Part shown: one piece after another, positions 28,290-37,342 of the stretch
Numbering within the stretch: position 1 is the stretch's first letter
Layout: each line of letters opens with the position of its first letter
Assembly (NCBI GenBank): GCA_951813535.1
Contig: OX638345.1
Span: 3,092,608-3,156,607, forward strand
Direction: 5' to 3'
DNA from: an uncultured Dehalococcoidia bacterium
GTDB lineage: Bacteria > Chloroflexota > Dehalococcoidia > Lucifugimonadales > UBA3495
DNA length: 64,000 nucleotides
Program-made: the position numbers and the translations under genes
Notes under the pieces: generated by a model
The model's database searches: none
The model's input: only the letters and a program-made list of their open reading frames with translations
Told to the model about the DNA's origin: nothing

Positions 28290-28934
28290 ATGCGACAGAG
28301 CGCGGTCAGTTTCATAGCGAAAGGAATGACCTTCGAGGGCATCATCGCTTTGCCCGACGGTGAGGGGCCGTTTCCCGGCGTGGTGATGTGCCACCCGCAT
28401 CCGCTGCACGGCGGCAGCATGGACAACAACGTGGTGGTGGCCGTGACCTTCGGGCTGGCCGACGCCGGCATTGCCTCGCTGCGGTTCAACTTCCGTGGCG
28501 TGGGCAACAGCCAGGGCGAGCACGCCAAAGGGGAGAAGGAGCACGAAGAGACGCTGGTGGCCATGGACTTCCTCGGCGCCCTGCCCGATGTGAACGACGA
28601 GCGGATCGGCCTCGGCGGCTACTCCTTCAGCACCCGCGTCATCTGCGATCACAAGCAGCTTTACAAGAAGCCCCGGGCCATCGCGCTGGTTGCTCCATCC
28701 CTGGAGGCGATCACCGACAGCCCGCTCCAGTCGGACAAGACCCCGCGCATGATCATCACCGGCGACCGTGACCGTCTCGCCAACTCCGATGGCGTCGACC
28801 AGCAGTTGGGCAAGTTCGATCCCCCGGCCGATTATCACGTGGTGGCCGGCGCGGATCATTTCTGGGTGGGGCAGGAGCATCAGATGGCTGAAAAGGTGGT
28901 GCAATTCTTCCTGGACCATCTTGCCACACCGTAA
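28290..28934 (+). CDS. Alpha/beta hydrolase, dienelactone-hydrolase-like
   Basis: A 214-residue alpha/beta hydrolase. The strand PFPGVVMCHPHPLHGGSMDNNVV contains the HPHPxxGG motif of a widespread bacterial subfamily, and SLRFNFRGVGNSQGEH follows. The nucleophile elbow is GGYSFST (Ser in G-x-S-x-S), the acid is probably in ITGDRDRL, and the base is His in GADHFW. No signal peptide. The ATG at 28290 follows GGAGG and keeps the usual first strand; the upstream in-frame extension is not family-like. The lspA gene follows within 4 bp, so the two are likely co-transcribed. Substrate unknown. Confidence 0.88.
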   Translation: MRQSAVSFIAKGMTFEGIIALPDGEGPFPGVVMCHPHPLHGGSMDNNVVVAVTFGLADAGIASLRFNFRGVGNSQGEHAKGEKEHEETLVAMDFLGALPDVNDERIGLGGYSFSTRVICDHKQLYKKPRAIALVAPSLEAITDSPLQSDKTPRMIITGDRDRLANSDGVDQQLGKFDPPADYHVVAGADHFWVGQEHQMAEKVVQFFLDHLATP

Positions 28935-28937
28935 CCC

Positions 28938-29540
28938 ATGTCCCGGGCGCGGAGAGATCGTACCCCGATTTATCGGGATTGGACCCTGCTGCAGTTGGCG
29001 GCGTTGGCCCTGGCCCTGGACCAGCTCACCAAGTTCGTCGTGCGGCAGACCCTGGAGTGGCATTATTCCTGGCCAGCGTACGGTTTTTTTCGTTTCACCC
29101 ATGTGCAAAACACCGGTAGCGCCTTCGGACTATTGCAGGACCAGAACCTTCCGCTGCTGATCGTGTCCCTGGTCGGCGTGTTGGTATTGGCGTTCATCTA
29201 CCGTAGCCAGGAACGGCCCGGCATCCTGATGCGGATCAGCATCGCCCTGATGCTGGGCGGCGCGGCGGGGAACTTGGTGGACCGCATCTGGCAGGGGCAC
29301 GTCACCGATTTCATCGACATCGGACCGTGGCCAGTGTTCAACCTGGCCGATTCCTCCATCGTTGTCGGCCTGTGCATCATGGCGTGGGTGTTGGTTGTTC
29401 AGCGGGAAGCCCCCGCGGCGACGGTTGCAACCGGCAGCGCGGACTATGGCGCTTGTCCCTTGTGTGACGGTTTGATGATAGACCTGCCCAACGGAGCTCG
29501 CTGCGCCGACTGCGGCGTCCGGGAGCGCATGGTTCAGTGA
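28938..29540 (+). CDS. lspA: Lipoprotein signal peptidase with C-terminal zinc ribbon
   Basis: A 200-residue signal peptidase II that removes signal peptides from prolipoproteins after lipidation. Four hydrophobic segments are visible (about 17-37, 68-88, 98-115, 132-155). The catalytic aspartates are in GHVTDFIDIG (D124) and FNLADSS (D138), with NTGSAFGLL and GGAAGNLVDRI conserved. Unusually, a tail of about 40 residues (160-200) carries CPLC (173-176) and CADC (189-192), a zinc-ribbon-like pair absent from typical LspA. The gene ends by a GTGA overlap with the pseudouridine synthase gene, the common lspA-rluD pairing. The substrate lipoproteins in this window include those at 12501, 52727 and 56943. 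Confidence 0.95.
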   Translation: MSRARRDRTPIYRDWTLLQLAALALALDQLTKFVVRQTLEWHYSWPAYGFFRFTHVQNTGSAFGLLQDQNLPLLIVSLVGVLVLAFIYRSQERPGILMRISIALMLGGAAGNLVDRIWQGHVTDFIDIGPWPVFNLADSSIVVGLCIMAWVLVVQREAPAATVATGSADYGACPLCDGLMIDLPNGARCADCGVRERMVQ

Positions 29541-30520
29541 ACGGAACGTCGACAGCCAATACGGCACCCGGCGCTGCTGCGAAAGGCGAGCGCTATGATT
29601 TCGTCGTGGGCGCGAATCCGAAGCCAGGCCGGTTGGACGCCTGGCTGGCCCAACTGCCGGAGCTGTCCGCCGCCGGCCTTTCCCGCAGCCGCCTGCAGGC
29701 CCTCGCCGCGGACGGCTTGATCACGGTGAATGGAGGCCTTGCCCGCGCCTCCCACAAGATCCGGCCCCGGGATGCAATAACGGTGTGCGTCCCGCCAGCC
29801 CGATCCCCGGCCCACCTGGTCCCGCAGGACATACCCGTGCCCGCAGTCTTCGAGGACGAGCACCTCATCGTGGTGGACAAACCGGCCGGCCTTCCGGTCC
29901 ACCCGGGTCCCGGACATCCCGACGGCACCCTGGTCAACGCGCTGTTGGCCCGGTGCCCGGACATCCGGGGAATTGGCGGTGAACTCCGGCCCGGCATCGT
30001 GCATCGACTGGATCTCGACACCTCCGGCCTGATGGTGGTGGCCAAGACACAGACGGCGCACCAACACCTCACCGAGCAGTTGAAAAACCGCGAGTTCCGC
30101 AAGGAGTATCTGGCCGTGGCCGTGGGCATGGTCACGCCCGATTCCGGTACGGTTGACGCGCCAATCGCACGCGACCCCCGCCACCGGCAGAAGATGGCTG
30201 TGGACGCCGGCGGTCGCGTTGCGCGCACCCATTACGAAACCCTTGAGGAGTTGGAGGGGCACACCCTGCTCAACCTCGTGCTTGAGACGGGTCGCACGCA
30301 TCAGATCCGCGTGCACCTGGCCTACCTGGGATACCCGCTGTTGGGCGACGCCGTTTACGGCAAAGCCAGCGCCTCGGTGAACCGACAGTTCCTGCACGCG
30401 GCGCGGCTGGGCTTCCGTCACCCCGTCACCGGGGAATGGTTGGAGCATCGCGCCGATCTGCCGAGTGACCTGTCATCAATCCTGGCGGCGCTGCGAAAGG
30501 CGACCCGCTCGGCCGGGTGA
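29537..30520 (+). CDS. RluA-family pseudouridine synthase (RluD-like)
   Basis: A 327-residue RNA pseudouridine synthase. An N-terminal S4 RNA-binding domain (RLDAWLAQLPELSAAGLSRSRLQ ... VNGGLARASHKIRPRD) is followed by the catalytic domain with the RluA-class motif HRLDLDTSGLMVVAKT, whose Asp is the nucleophile, and later LETGRTHQIRVHLAYLGYPLLGD. The domain order matches RluD, which modifies helix 69 of 23S rRNA, but RluC cannot be excluded without alignment. The GTG start overlaps the lspA stop by 4 bp. Length is normal. Confidence 0.93.
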   Translation: MNGTSTANTAPGAAAKGERYDFVVGANPKPGRLDAWLAQLPELSAAGLSRSRLQALAADGLITVNGGLARASHKIRPRDAITVCVPPARSPAHLVPQDIPVPAVFEDEHLIVVDKPAGLPVHPGPGHPDGTLVNALLARCPDIRGIGGELRPGIVHRLDLDTSGLMVVAKTQTAHQHLTEQLKNREFRKEYLAVAVGMVTPDSGTVDAPIARDPRHRQKMAVDAGGRVARTHYETLEELEGHTLLNLVLETGRTHQIRVHLAYLGYPLLGDAVYGKASASVNRQFLHAARLGFRHPVTGEWLEHRADLPSDLSSILAALRKATRSAG

Positions 30521-30546
30521 AATCACCCATTAGCGAGCTGTGCCAG

Positions 30547-30996
30547 TTACCCCGGCATACCCAGCCACGCGGTAAAGGACAGCCCATCGGTGTACTGCTC
30601 CGGGAGCAGTCCCCAGAGCGTTTCCAGCAGCGCCCCCACTCTAACCAATCCAAGTTCCGTATCGGCCTGATCCAAGTCCATTTCGTAGAAATTGGCGTGC
30701 ATCGTTCGCGCTATCGTGATGGATTCACGGAATGAGCTGGGGGCATCCGACTCGTCCGCAATCTGCCGGGCCGCCGCCAGCACATCGTTGTGACGAAAGT
30801 GCCGCCACTCCCGGTAACTGGACACCGCTTTTACCATCTGAGCGAAGGCTCCCCAGGCCTTTTCACCGGTCTGGCACAAATCACCTTCCGCCAGGTAAGC
30901 CGGGCATTTCAGCCAGTATTCCCTGGCCTGGGCCAGGTGTTTGCCGATGCGTTCATCACGCAGATCGGGCGCTTCCGTGTATGTCGCAGGTGGCAT
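30547..30996 (-). CDS. PaREP1/HEPN-like protein
   Basis: A 149-residue helical protein. The central part [13 protein letters not shown] then [23 protein letters not shown] matches the PaREP1-type pattern (G-D-x-x-Q-A/T-x-E-K-x-W-G-A), a helical-bundle family related to HEPN proteins and common in archaea and Chloroflexota; function unknown, sometimes linked to nucleotidyltransferase or toxin partners. No such partner is adjacent. The ATG at 30996 is chosen because conserved sequence begins soon after it and a GGGAG lies just upstream. It converges on the pseudouridine synthase gene. Confidence 0.65.
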   Translation of the reverse strand: MPPATYTEAPDLRDERIGKHLAQAREYWLKCPAYLAEGDLCQTGEKAWGAFAQMVKAVSSYREWRHFRHNDVLAAARQIADESDAPSSFRESITIARTMHANFYEMDLDQADTELGLVRVGALLETLWGLLPEQYTDGLSFTAWLGMPG

Positions 30997-31128
30997 GGCT
31001 CCCTGTTGTCTCCTCGCCGGCGAACCCTGTATCCGATTGTTGCCCGCAGCACGCAAACCGTCAATGTGATGTACGGTGATGCCTCCGTCCATCCGTCGCA
31101 GTTTCGCGCAGTTTCGGCGCGCTCAGGA

Positions 31129-31134
31129 TATAAT
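31129..31134 (+). promoter_or_regulatory. Candidate -10 box for glnS
   Basis: A perfect TATAAT 67 bp upstream of the glnS ATG, without a clear -35. Two direct copies of GCGCAGTTTCG-like sequence lie just upstream (31096-31116). Confidence 0.45.
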
Positions 31135-31200
31135 CAACGGACAAACTGCGCTTCGCATCCGGAAACCGGGGCGAGGGATTCAGAAGACCGGGCAGCGACC

Positions 31201-32895
31201 ATGAGCGAAAATCACAATTCGTCATCTGACGAACTTCCCAGCGACTTCATCCGCACCATCATCAACGAAGATCAGGCCGCCGGAGCCTACGAGGGCCGCG
31301 TGGTGACGCGGTTTCCACCCGAGCCGAACGGCTATCTCCACATCGGCCATGCCAAGTCGATCTGCCTCAATTTCGGCATCGGCGAGCAGTACAAGGGCGC
31401 GCGATGCCACATGCGGTTCGACGATACCAACCCGACCCGTGAGGACATCGAGTACGTCGAATCGATCCTCGCCGACGTGAAGTGGCTGGGCTTTGACTGG
31501 GGCGATAACCTGTTCTACGCCTCCGACTACTTCGAGCAGTTGTACGAGTACGCCGAGCAGTTGATCCGCGACGGCAATGCCTACGTGGACAGCCTCACCG
31601 CTGAAGAAATCAGGGAGTTTCGTGGGACGCTGACCGAGCCGGGCCGGGAGAGCCCCGACCGCGACCGGCCGGCCGAGGAGAGTCTGGACCTCTTCCGCCG
31701 GATGCGCGCCGGCGAGTTCCCGGACGGCGAGTGCGTCCTGCGCGCCAGGATCGACATGACATCGCCCAACCTGAACATGCGGGATCCTGTGCTGTATCGC
31801 ATCCGCCACGCCGAGCACCACCGCACCGGAAACGACTGGTGCATCTACCCGATGTACGACTACGCCCACTCGCTGTCCGACTCCATCGAGGGGATCACCC
31901 ACTCCCTGTGCACGCTGGAGTTCGAAGATCACCGGCCGCTGTACGACTGGTGCCAGGAGGCGCTGGGCATCTACCGCAGCCGCCAGATCGAGTTCGCCCG
32001 GCTCAACCTGACCCACACGGTCATGAGCAAGCGGCGCTTGCGGCAACTGGTCGAAGAGGGCCACGTCGCCGGTTGGGACGACCCGCGCATGCCCACGCTG
32101 AGCGCCCTGCGCCGCCGCGGGTACACGCCTGAGTCAATCCGCGACATGTGCGAGCGCGTGGGCGTGGCCCGGCGCAACAGCATGACCGAACTCGCCCTGC
32201 TCGAGCACTGCCTCCGGGAGGACCTGAACCGCCGGGCTCCCCGGCGCATGGCCGTCCTGGACCCGCTGAAGGTGGTGATCACCAACTATCCGGAAGGCGG
32301 AAGCGAAGAGTTTGACGCCATCAACAACCCCGAAGACGAGGCCATGGGGACACGCCGCGTTCCCTTTGCGCGCGAGGTATACATCGAACGGGACGACTTC
32401 ATGGAAGACCCGCCCCGTCGCTTCTACCGGCTGGCGCCAGGGCGCGAGGTCCGGTTGCGCTATGCCTGCCTCGTCACCTGCACTGACGTCATAAAGGACG
32501 AGCGAGGCGATGTTGTAGAAGTCCATTGCACCTATGATCCCGAGAGCCGCGGGGGCAATGTGCCCGACGGACGGCGGGTCCAGGGCACGATTCACTGGGT
32601 ATCGGCGGCTCACGCCTTACCCATGGAAATCCGCCTTTATGACAACCTGTTCACGGAAACCGATCCCGCCGGGAGTGAAACCGATTTTCTCGACCTCATC
32701 AACCGGGACTCGCTGGATACGGTGACCGCCATGGGCGAACCCGCACTGACCAAGGCGAAGGCGGGGGACCGGTTCCAGTTCGAGCGATTGGGCTACTTCT
32801 GCGCCGACACGGATTCCCTGCCCGGCGCTCCAATATTCAACCGCACCACCACCCTGCGCGACACGTGGGCTCGCATCAGCCAACGCAGCCCGTAG
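31201..32895 (+). CDS. glnS: Glutaminyl-tRNA synthetase
   Basis: A 564-residue class I aminoacyl-tRNA synthetase charging tRNA-Gln directly. The GlnRS-specific opening [38 protein letters not shown] contains the HIGH motif, and the KMSKS counterpart is VMSKRRL. The segment [18 protein letters not shown] and the two C-terminal anticodon-binding beta-barrels (from about residue 355, with the [21 protein letters not shown] block) are complete. The ATG at 31201 starts the conserved N-terminus. Many bacteria lack GlnRS and make Gln-tRNA by transamidation; here GlnRS lies directly before gltX. Confidence 0.96.
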   Translation: MSENHNSSSDELPSDFIRTIINEDQAAGAYEGRVVTRFPPEPNGYLHIGHAKSICLNFGIGEQYKGARCHMRFDDTNPTREDIEYVESILADVKWLGFDWGDNLFYASDYFEQLYEYAEQLIRDGNAYVDSLTAEEIREFRGTLTEPGRESPDRDRPAEESLDLFRRMRAGEFPDGECVLRARIDMTSPNLNMRDPVLYRIRHAEHHRTGNDWCIYPMYDYAHSLSDSIEGITHSLCTLEFEDHRPLYDWCQEALGIYRSRQIEFARLNLTHTVMSKRRLRQLVEEGHVAGWDDPRMPTLSALRRRGYTPESIRDMCERVGVARRNSMTELALLEHCLREDLNRRAPRRMAVLDPLKVVITNYPEGGSEEFDAINNPEDEAMGTRRVPFAREVYIERDDFMEDPPRRFYRLAPGREVRLRYACLVTCTDVIKDERGDVVEVHCTYDPESRGGNVPDGRRVQGTIHWVSAAHALPMEIRLYDNLFTETDPAGSETDFLDLINRDSLDTVTAMGEPALTKAKAGDRFQFERLGYFCADTDSLPGAPIFNRTTTLRDTWARISQRSP

Positions 32896-33012
32896 GTTGC
32901 CCGTGGCTGCCACCATTCCCCCACGACCCTTCGCCGCCCGCACTTGAAACGACAGATCCGTCCAGGAGGCCGCTAAACCGTCCTGGTCGGCCATACGAGG
33001 AGGCCAACCGCC

Positions 33013-34485
33013 GTGTCCGCGCCAGTCCGCGTTCGTTACGCGCCCAGCCCCACCGGCAACCCGCACATCGGCAACATCCGCACCGCGATGTTCAACTGGC
33101 TGTTCGCGCGCCGGAACGGCGGGCAGTTCGTCGTCCGAGTGGAAGATACCGACCAGGGCAGAATCACCGAGGGCGCGGTGGACCACATCCTTGACGGTCT
33201 CGAATGGCTCGGCATCGACTGGGACGAGGGCCCGCGCGTGGGCGGCCCCTACGGCCCGTACTTTCAGTCCGAGCGGCTGGAACGCTACCACGCGGCGGCC
33301 GAAAGTCTGATTGCCTCGGGCAACGCGTACCGCTGCTACTGCTCTCCGGAACGGGTCGCGGAGCTGCGCAAGGAGCAGGCCCGCAACAAGCAGCGGCAGG
33401 GCTACGACAGCCACTGCCGACACCTGTCCGATGCTGAGCGGCAAATCAAAGAAGCCGAGGGAGCGACCTCGGTCCTGCGCTTTGCCATGCCCCAGACCGG
33501 AGCGACCTCCGTGGAAGACTCGATCCGAGGGCACGTGGAATGGCAGAACGACCTGACCGACGATTTCGTCCTGGTCAAGTCCGACGGGTTCCCCACCTAC
33601 CACATGGCAGTGGTGGTGGATGACCACGCCATGGACATCTCCCACGTCCTCCGGGCTGAAGAGTGGCTGCCCAGCACCCCGCGCCATGTGCAGCTTTATC
33701 GGGCCTTGGGCATCGACATGCCGACCTTCGGACACCTGCCCATGATCCTCGGTTCGGACCGGGCCAAGCTTTCAAAACGGCACGGCGCCACCTCCCTCAT
33801 GGAGTACCGCGACGACGGGTTCCTCCCCGAGGCATTGATCAACTTCATGGCCCTTCTCGGATGGTCGCTGGACGGCGAGACCGAGGTAATGACACCCGAC
33901 ACCATTCGGGACAACTTCACGCTGGAGCGAGTCGGAAAACCGGCAGCGATTTTTGACTTGGACAAACTCCAGTGGATGAACGGCGTATACATTCGTCAAA
34001 CGGAAATCGACGAACTCGCCGACCGCATCCTGCCCTTCCTGGAGCAGGAATATCCCGCCCGGCTGTTGCCCATCGACCGGGATTACCTGCTGCGCATCGT
34101 CCCGCTGGTGCAGGAGCGGCTCAAAACGCTGGCGGACGCCCCGGACATGCTGTCCTATTTCTTCGAGGAAACTCTAGAATATGACCCGGCCAGCCTGATC
34201 CAGCGGGGCATGGATTCTCCGGGTACCCACGCCGCGATTGCCCGGGCCCGCGCGGACCTGGCATCCGTGCCGCTTGCCGAATTCGATCACGAAAATCTTG
34301 AAAATATTCTCAGGACTGCCGGCCAGGATCTCGAGCTATCCGGGCGCCAGTTCTTCGGCGCTTTGCGGACCGCCATAACCGGGCGCACGGCGACGCCTCC
34401 GCTCTTCGAGATGATGGAGGTGATGGGACCGGGGCGAGTGTTGCAACGGCTCGAAGCAGCCGCGGAGAAGGTATCAGCGCTCTGA
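33013..34485 (+). CDS. gltX: Glutamyl-tRNA synthetase
   Basis: A 490-residue class I synthetase for glutamate. It has RYAPSPTGNPHIGNIRTAMFNWLFAR (HIGH motif as HIGN), FVVRVEDTDQGR, the KSDGFPTYHMAVVVDDH segment and the KMSKS motif as DRAKLSKRHG. The helical anticodon-binding domain follows residue 320. A zinc-binding knob remnant (CYCSPERVAELRKEQ ... CRHLSD) is present, with Cys residues in place. It starts with GTG, 9 nt after GAGGAGG. GlnRS upstream suggests this may be a discriminating GluRS, which needs testing. Confidence 0.96.
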   Translation: MSAPVRVRYAPSPTGNPHIGNIRTAMFNWLFARRNGGQFVVRVEDTDQGRITEGAVDHILDGLEWLGIDWDEGPRVGGPYGPYFQSERLERYHAAAESLIASGNAYRCYCSPERVAELRKEQARNKQRQGYDSHCRHLSDAERQIKEAEGATSVLRFAMPQTGATSVEDSIRGHVEWQNDLTDDFVLVKSDGFPTYHMAVVVDDHAMDISHVLRAEEWLPSTPRHVQLYRALGIDMPTFGHLPMILGSDRAKLSKRHGATSLMEYRDDGFLPEALINFMALLGWSLDGETEVMTPDTIRDNFTLERVGKPAAIFDLDKLQWMNGVYIRQTEIDELADRILPFLEQEYPARLLPIDRDYLLRIVPLVQERLKTLADAPDMLSYFFEETLEYDPASLIQRGMDSPGTHAAIARARADLASVPLAEFDHENLENILRTAGQDLELSGRQFFGALRTAITGRTATPPLFEMMEVMGPGRVLQRLEAAAEKVSAL

Positions 34486-35308
34486 TCGGGGCCTGCATCG
34501 GCCCAGGGCTGCCCACGATTGGGGTATAGCGGCCGGCTGGTCGCTGACATTGCCTCTCCGGGCGCGGACTGGTTTTCAATTTCGGCCTCCCGAGGGCCCG
34601 CGCCGAGCATTCCTGCACGAAGCGCGCGCAACCCAATTCCAGGCACGGCGATCACCGTGGCCAGGACCCCTCCCAGGAGGCAGGAAAGGCTGGACCCGCC
34701 ACCGGTTGCCAGGGGCAGGACAGTCGCCATGGCCGACGTAAGCAACGCCGCCGCGTCGATGAGGGCCACGGGCGAACTCACGCATCGCCATCTTTGCCCC
34801 AGGCATACCCGACCGGCCCGGACCGATTCTCACGACGTATTCCACCAGAAACACGGCACGGTGATGTACTCGACGACGTGGAACCAGGCGCCGAAATTGG
34901 CTCGGAAACTGGGCGCCGTCCACAGGACGAGGAGAGGTCGAATTGACGGCTATTACCGCCGCCAAATCCATTTCCACCAGGAATGAACCTTTCCAGGCTC
35001 AAGCCAAACCCCCGGGATCGTTGACCGATTTGCGGCTCCAGCAGGTTGAACACCCGGCGGCGCAGGGTCCGCCGCGGGGTGTCTGGGATGGGGGTCGATT
35101 CGTGCGCCAGAATTCGCCGGCCACTATGAGTGGTTTGGCAGGCGGATGGGGCCGCTATCTGATATCTGCGCCCTCCGATGACCGGAAAACGGGTCCGGTT
35201 GCGCCGGGCAAACATAACATCACGGGGGTGGTCGGGGCCGCCGTCTCCGGTCGGTGCTGCTCTTCATTATAATTTGGAAAATCAATCAAAATTATTCGCT
35301 TTTTTGGG
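34486..35308. other. Gene-poor region with a possible degraded membrane-protein remnant
   Basis: No convincing intact gene, RNA or repeat is seen here. On the minus strand two stretches in one frame look protein-like: about 34570-34790 encodes a hydrophobic stretch (ALIDAAALLTSAMATVLPL ... LLGGVLATVIAVPGIGL) and, across a stop, about 34830-34920 encodes WFHVVEYITVPCFWWN. They could be remnants of a membrane protein, but the frame is broken and runs into gltX. The last 70 bp (35265-35340) turn sharply AT-rich and hold a promoter. Confidence 0.3.
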
Positions 35309-35337
35309 TTGACACCAATTCGTTTGGGGGTTGTAAA
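35309..35337 (+). promoter_or_regulatory. Sigma-70-type promoter for the metallo-hydrolase at 35482
   Basis: A perfect -35 TTGACA (35309-35314), a 17-bp spacer and a -10 TGTAAA (35332-35337, 4 of 6). It lies in an AT-rich patch about 145 bp upstream of the gene, so the leader is long (about 138 nt). Confidence 0.6.
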
Positions 35338-35481
35338 GTAGTGCCATGTTACCGACCAAAGGCACAGTCGGATTGACCTGTGGAATGGCCAGATAAGGCC
35401 AATTGATAGCCCGCCCCACTTTCGGTGCGGAGACATACAAACCGGTGGACGCGGTGAGTTGGGAGCGGGCGGAGATAAAAA

Positions 35482-36339
35482 ATGCAGTTCATCAGGAGCG
35501 ATCGAAAGATGACGATAAGCGCCGCAAAAATCATCAGCGACGGAGTGTTCAAGGTCGACGGCGGATCGAGTTTCGGATCCATACCCAAAATGATGTGGGA
35601 AAACCTCGTATCGACAGACCGCAAAAATCGGGTGACGATGGGCCTCAACTGCCTGTTGATCGAGTGCGCCGGCAAAAAAATCATCGTGGACACCGGCGTG
35701 GGTCCCAAGGATAACTTTCGCGACAAGGAAATGTACGGTCTCGTCCCCAGCCGACTGATGCGCAGCCTCAAGGGGCTGGGACTGGGCCCTCGGGATATCG
35801 ACGCGGTGGTACTCTCCCACCTGCACTTCAGCCACGCCGGCGGCTCGACCCGTATGGACCGCCTGGGCGACATGGTTCCCTCCTTCCCCAGGGCCACCTA
35901 CTACGTTCAGCGCTCCTGCTGGGAAGACGCCCATAACCCCTCGCTGCGCAATGCCGAGGCGTTCCGTGTGGAAGATTTCGCCCCCATCGCCGACCGGGGC
36001 CAATTGGAGCTTCTCGACGGGGACACCGAGCTGTTCCCCGGGCTCAGCCTGATCGTCACGGACGGCCACTGCCTGGGACACCAGATAGCGGTGTTCACCT
36101 ACGGCGGCGAGCGCATAGTGTACCTCGGTGATTTGGTCCCGACCCCCCATCATCTGGGCCTGACCATAATCTCGTCCTTCGACTACGAGCCTGAGACCAC
36201 GCTGGATCAGAAGCGCATCATCCTCGCTGAGGCCGAGCGTCAGGGCCACCTCCTGGTATTCGCCCACGGCCACGAGACCCGGGCCGGATACCTGGAGCGC
36301 CGGCAGGATATGAGCTACCTGCGCCCCGTGGAGTTTTAG
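35482..36339 (+). CDS. Metallo-beta-lactamase-fold hydrolase with altered metal motif
   Basis: A 285-residue MBL-fold protein related to N-acyl homoserine lactonases and similar hydrolases. LNCLLIECAGKKIIVDTGVGP gives the first strands and Asp, but the metal motif reads HLHFSH (113-118) rather than HxHxDH, so the Asp that holds the second zinc is Ser. Later ligands are present: the His of TDGHCLGHQ, the Asp of YLGDLVPT and the His of FAHGHE. It may therefore bind one metal or a different one. GGAG lies 7 nt before the first ATG; a second ATG at residue 10 is possible. Single-gene transcript from the promoter at 35309. Confidence 0.85.
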   Translation: MQFIRSDRKMTISAAKIISDGVFKVDGGSSFGSIPKMMWENLVSTDRKNRVTMGLNCLLIECAGKKIIVDTGVGPKDNFRDKEMYGLVPSRLMRSLKGLGLGPRDIDAVVLSHLHFSHAGGSTRMDRLGDMVPSFPRATYYVQRSCWEDAHNPSLRNAEAFRVEDFAPIADRGQLELLDGDTELFPGLSLIVTDGHCLGHQIAVFTYGGERIVYLGDLVPTPHHLGLTIISSFDYEPETTLDQKRIILAEAERQGHLLVFAHGHETRAGYLERRQDMSYLRPVEF

Positions 36340-36427
36340 TCCGGCACACTGGCGGAAGCCACCCGCCGGGCTTTGATCGAGTCGCCCTGCCTCGTCGAAG
36401 GCAGTGGCGACGGCGCAGCCGAACCCG

Positions 36428-37297
36428 CTACCGCGACCCGGTCGTGTAGGGCGTGTCACCCAAAGGGTGTTCGGCCCACTTGCCGGCTTCCACGGAAGCC
36501 AGGAAGTCAGACACCAGGCGATTGAAGAGTTCCGGCTCCTCCAGGTTGATGGCGTGCCCGCATTGGGGCAAAACTGCCAGGCCGCTTCGGGGGATCGCCC
36601 GTTTCATCATGATTGAAGGCTCGACGCACGGGTCGTCCTCGTCCCCGATCATGATGAGGGTGGGAACCTGGAGTTGGTTCATCTGCGGGATCAGTTGGTC
36701 GACGGTCGGCCGACGCAACTGGACGCCCCGGAACGTATAGGCCGAACCGCGGGCGTTGTGCCCGAATAGCAGCCGCATGAATTCCTCGTACCCGCGCGGG
36801 TCCTTGCGCTGCAACTGCACGCGAGTCGGACCGCTGCCATAATCCTTCATCACCGGAGGTGTGCCCTCGGCCAGAAGTCGGGCGGCCATCGCCTCTCCAC
36901 CGGTACGGAAGGCCTCGTTGTGGGTCGTGCCGGAGCCGGCCGAGGCGACGATGATGCCCTTACATCGCTCCGGGTATCGCAGGGCGAAATTTAGGGCGAC
37001 GTTGCCCCCCATGGACAGACCGCCAATGTAGGCTTGGTCAAGTCCCAGGTGGTCCATGAGCCGGCGCAAATCTTCGATGGTTATGTCCTGCGAGTAGGCA
37101 TCCGGTTCCGTGGGCACGTCGGACGGCGGGTAGCCACGATCGTTGTAGGTGATGACGCGGTAGCGGTGGCTGAAGTAGCGCACCTGCTGTTCCCAGCTCT
37201 CGTAGGAGCCGGCAAATTCGTGGCTCCAGATGAGCGGAAAGCCCTCGCCGGTTGACTGGTAGAAGATGCTGACGCCGTCGGAATCGAAGGTGGGCAT
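36428..37297 (-). CDS. Alpha/beta hydrolase
   Basis: A 289-residue alpha/beta hydrolase. The oxyanion-hole region reads FPLIWSHEFAGSYESWEQQV (usual HG replaced by HEF), the nucleophile elbow is GGLSMGG, the acid lies in IMIGDEDDPCVEP and the base His is in PQCGHAINLEEP. The lid region (about 135-195) is typical. Family members include esterases, haloperoxidases and ring-fission product hydrolases; the substrate is unknown. GGAG lies 5 nt before the ATG. It follows the Uma2 gene by 45 bp on the same strand. Confidence 0.9.
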   Translation of the reverse strand: MPTFDSDGVSIFYQSTGEGFPLIWSHEFAGSYESWEQQVRYFSHRYRVITYNDRGYPPSDVPTEPDAYSQDITIEDLRRLMDHLGLDQAYIGGLSMGGNVALNFALRYPERCKGIIVASAGSGTTHNEAFRTGGEAMAARLLAEGTPPVMKDYGSGPTRVQLQRKDPRGYEEFMRLLFGHNARGSAYTFRGVQLRRPTVDQLIPQMNQLQVPTLIMIGDEDDPCVEPSIMMKRAIPRSGLAVLPQCGHAINLEEPELFNRLVSDFLASVEAGKWAEHPLGDTPYTTGSR

Positions 37298-37342
37298 GTT
37301 TGCTCCGTAAGGGTTGTTCCCTGGCTGGCTCGCAGTTTGTGT

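Noticed and set aside
34287-34781. A minus-strand frame of 164 codons with hydrophobic sequence
   Set aside because: It overlaps the end of gltX by about 200 bp and has no family match; kept only as a possible remnant in the gene-poor region.
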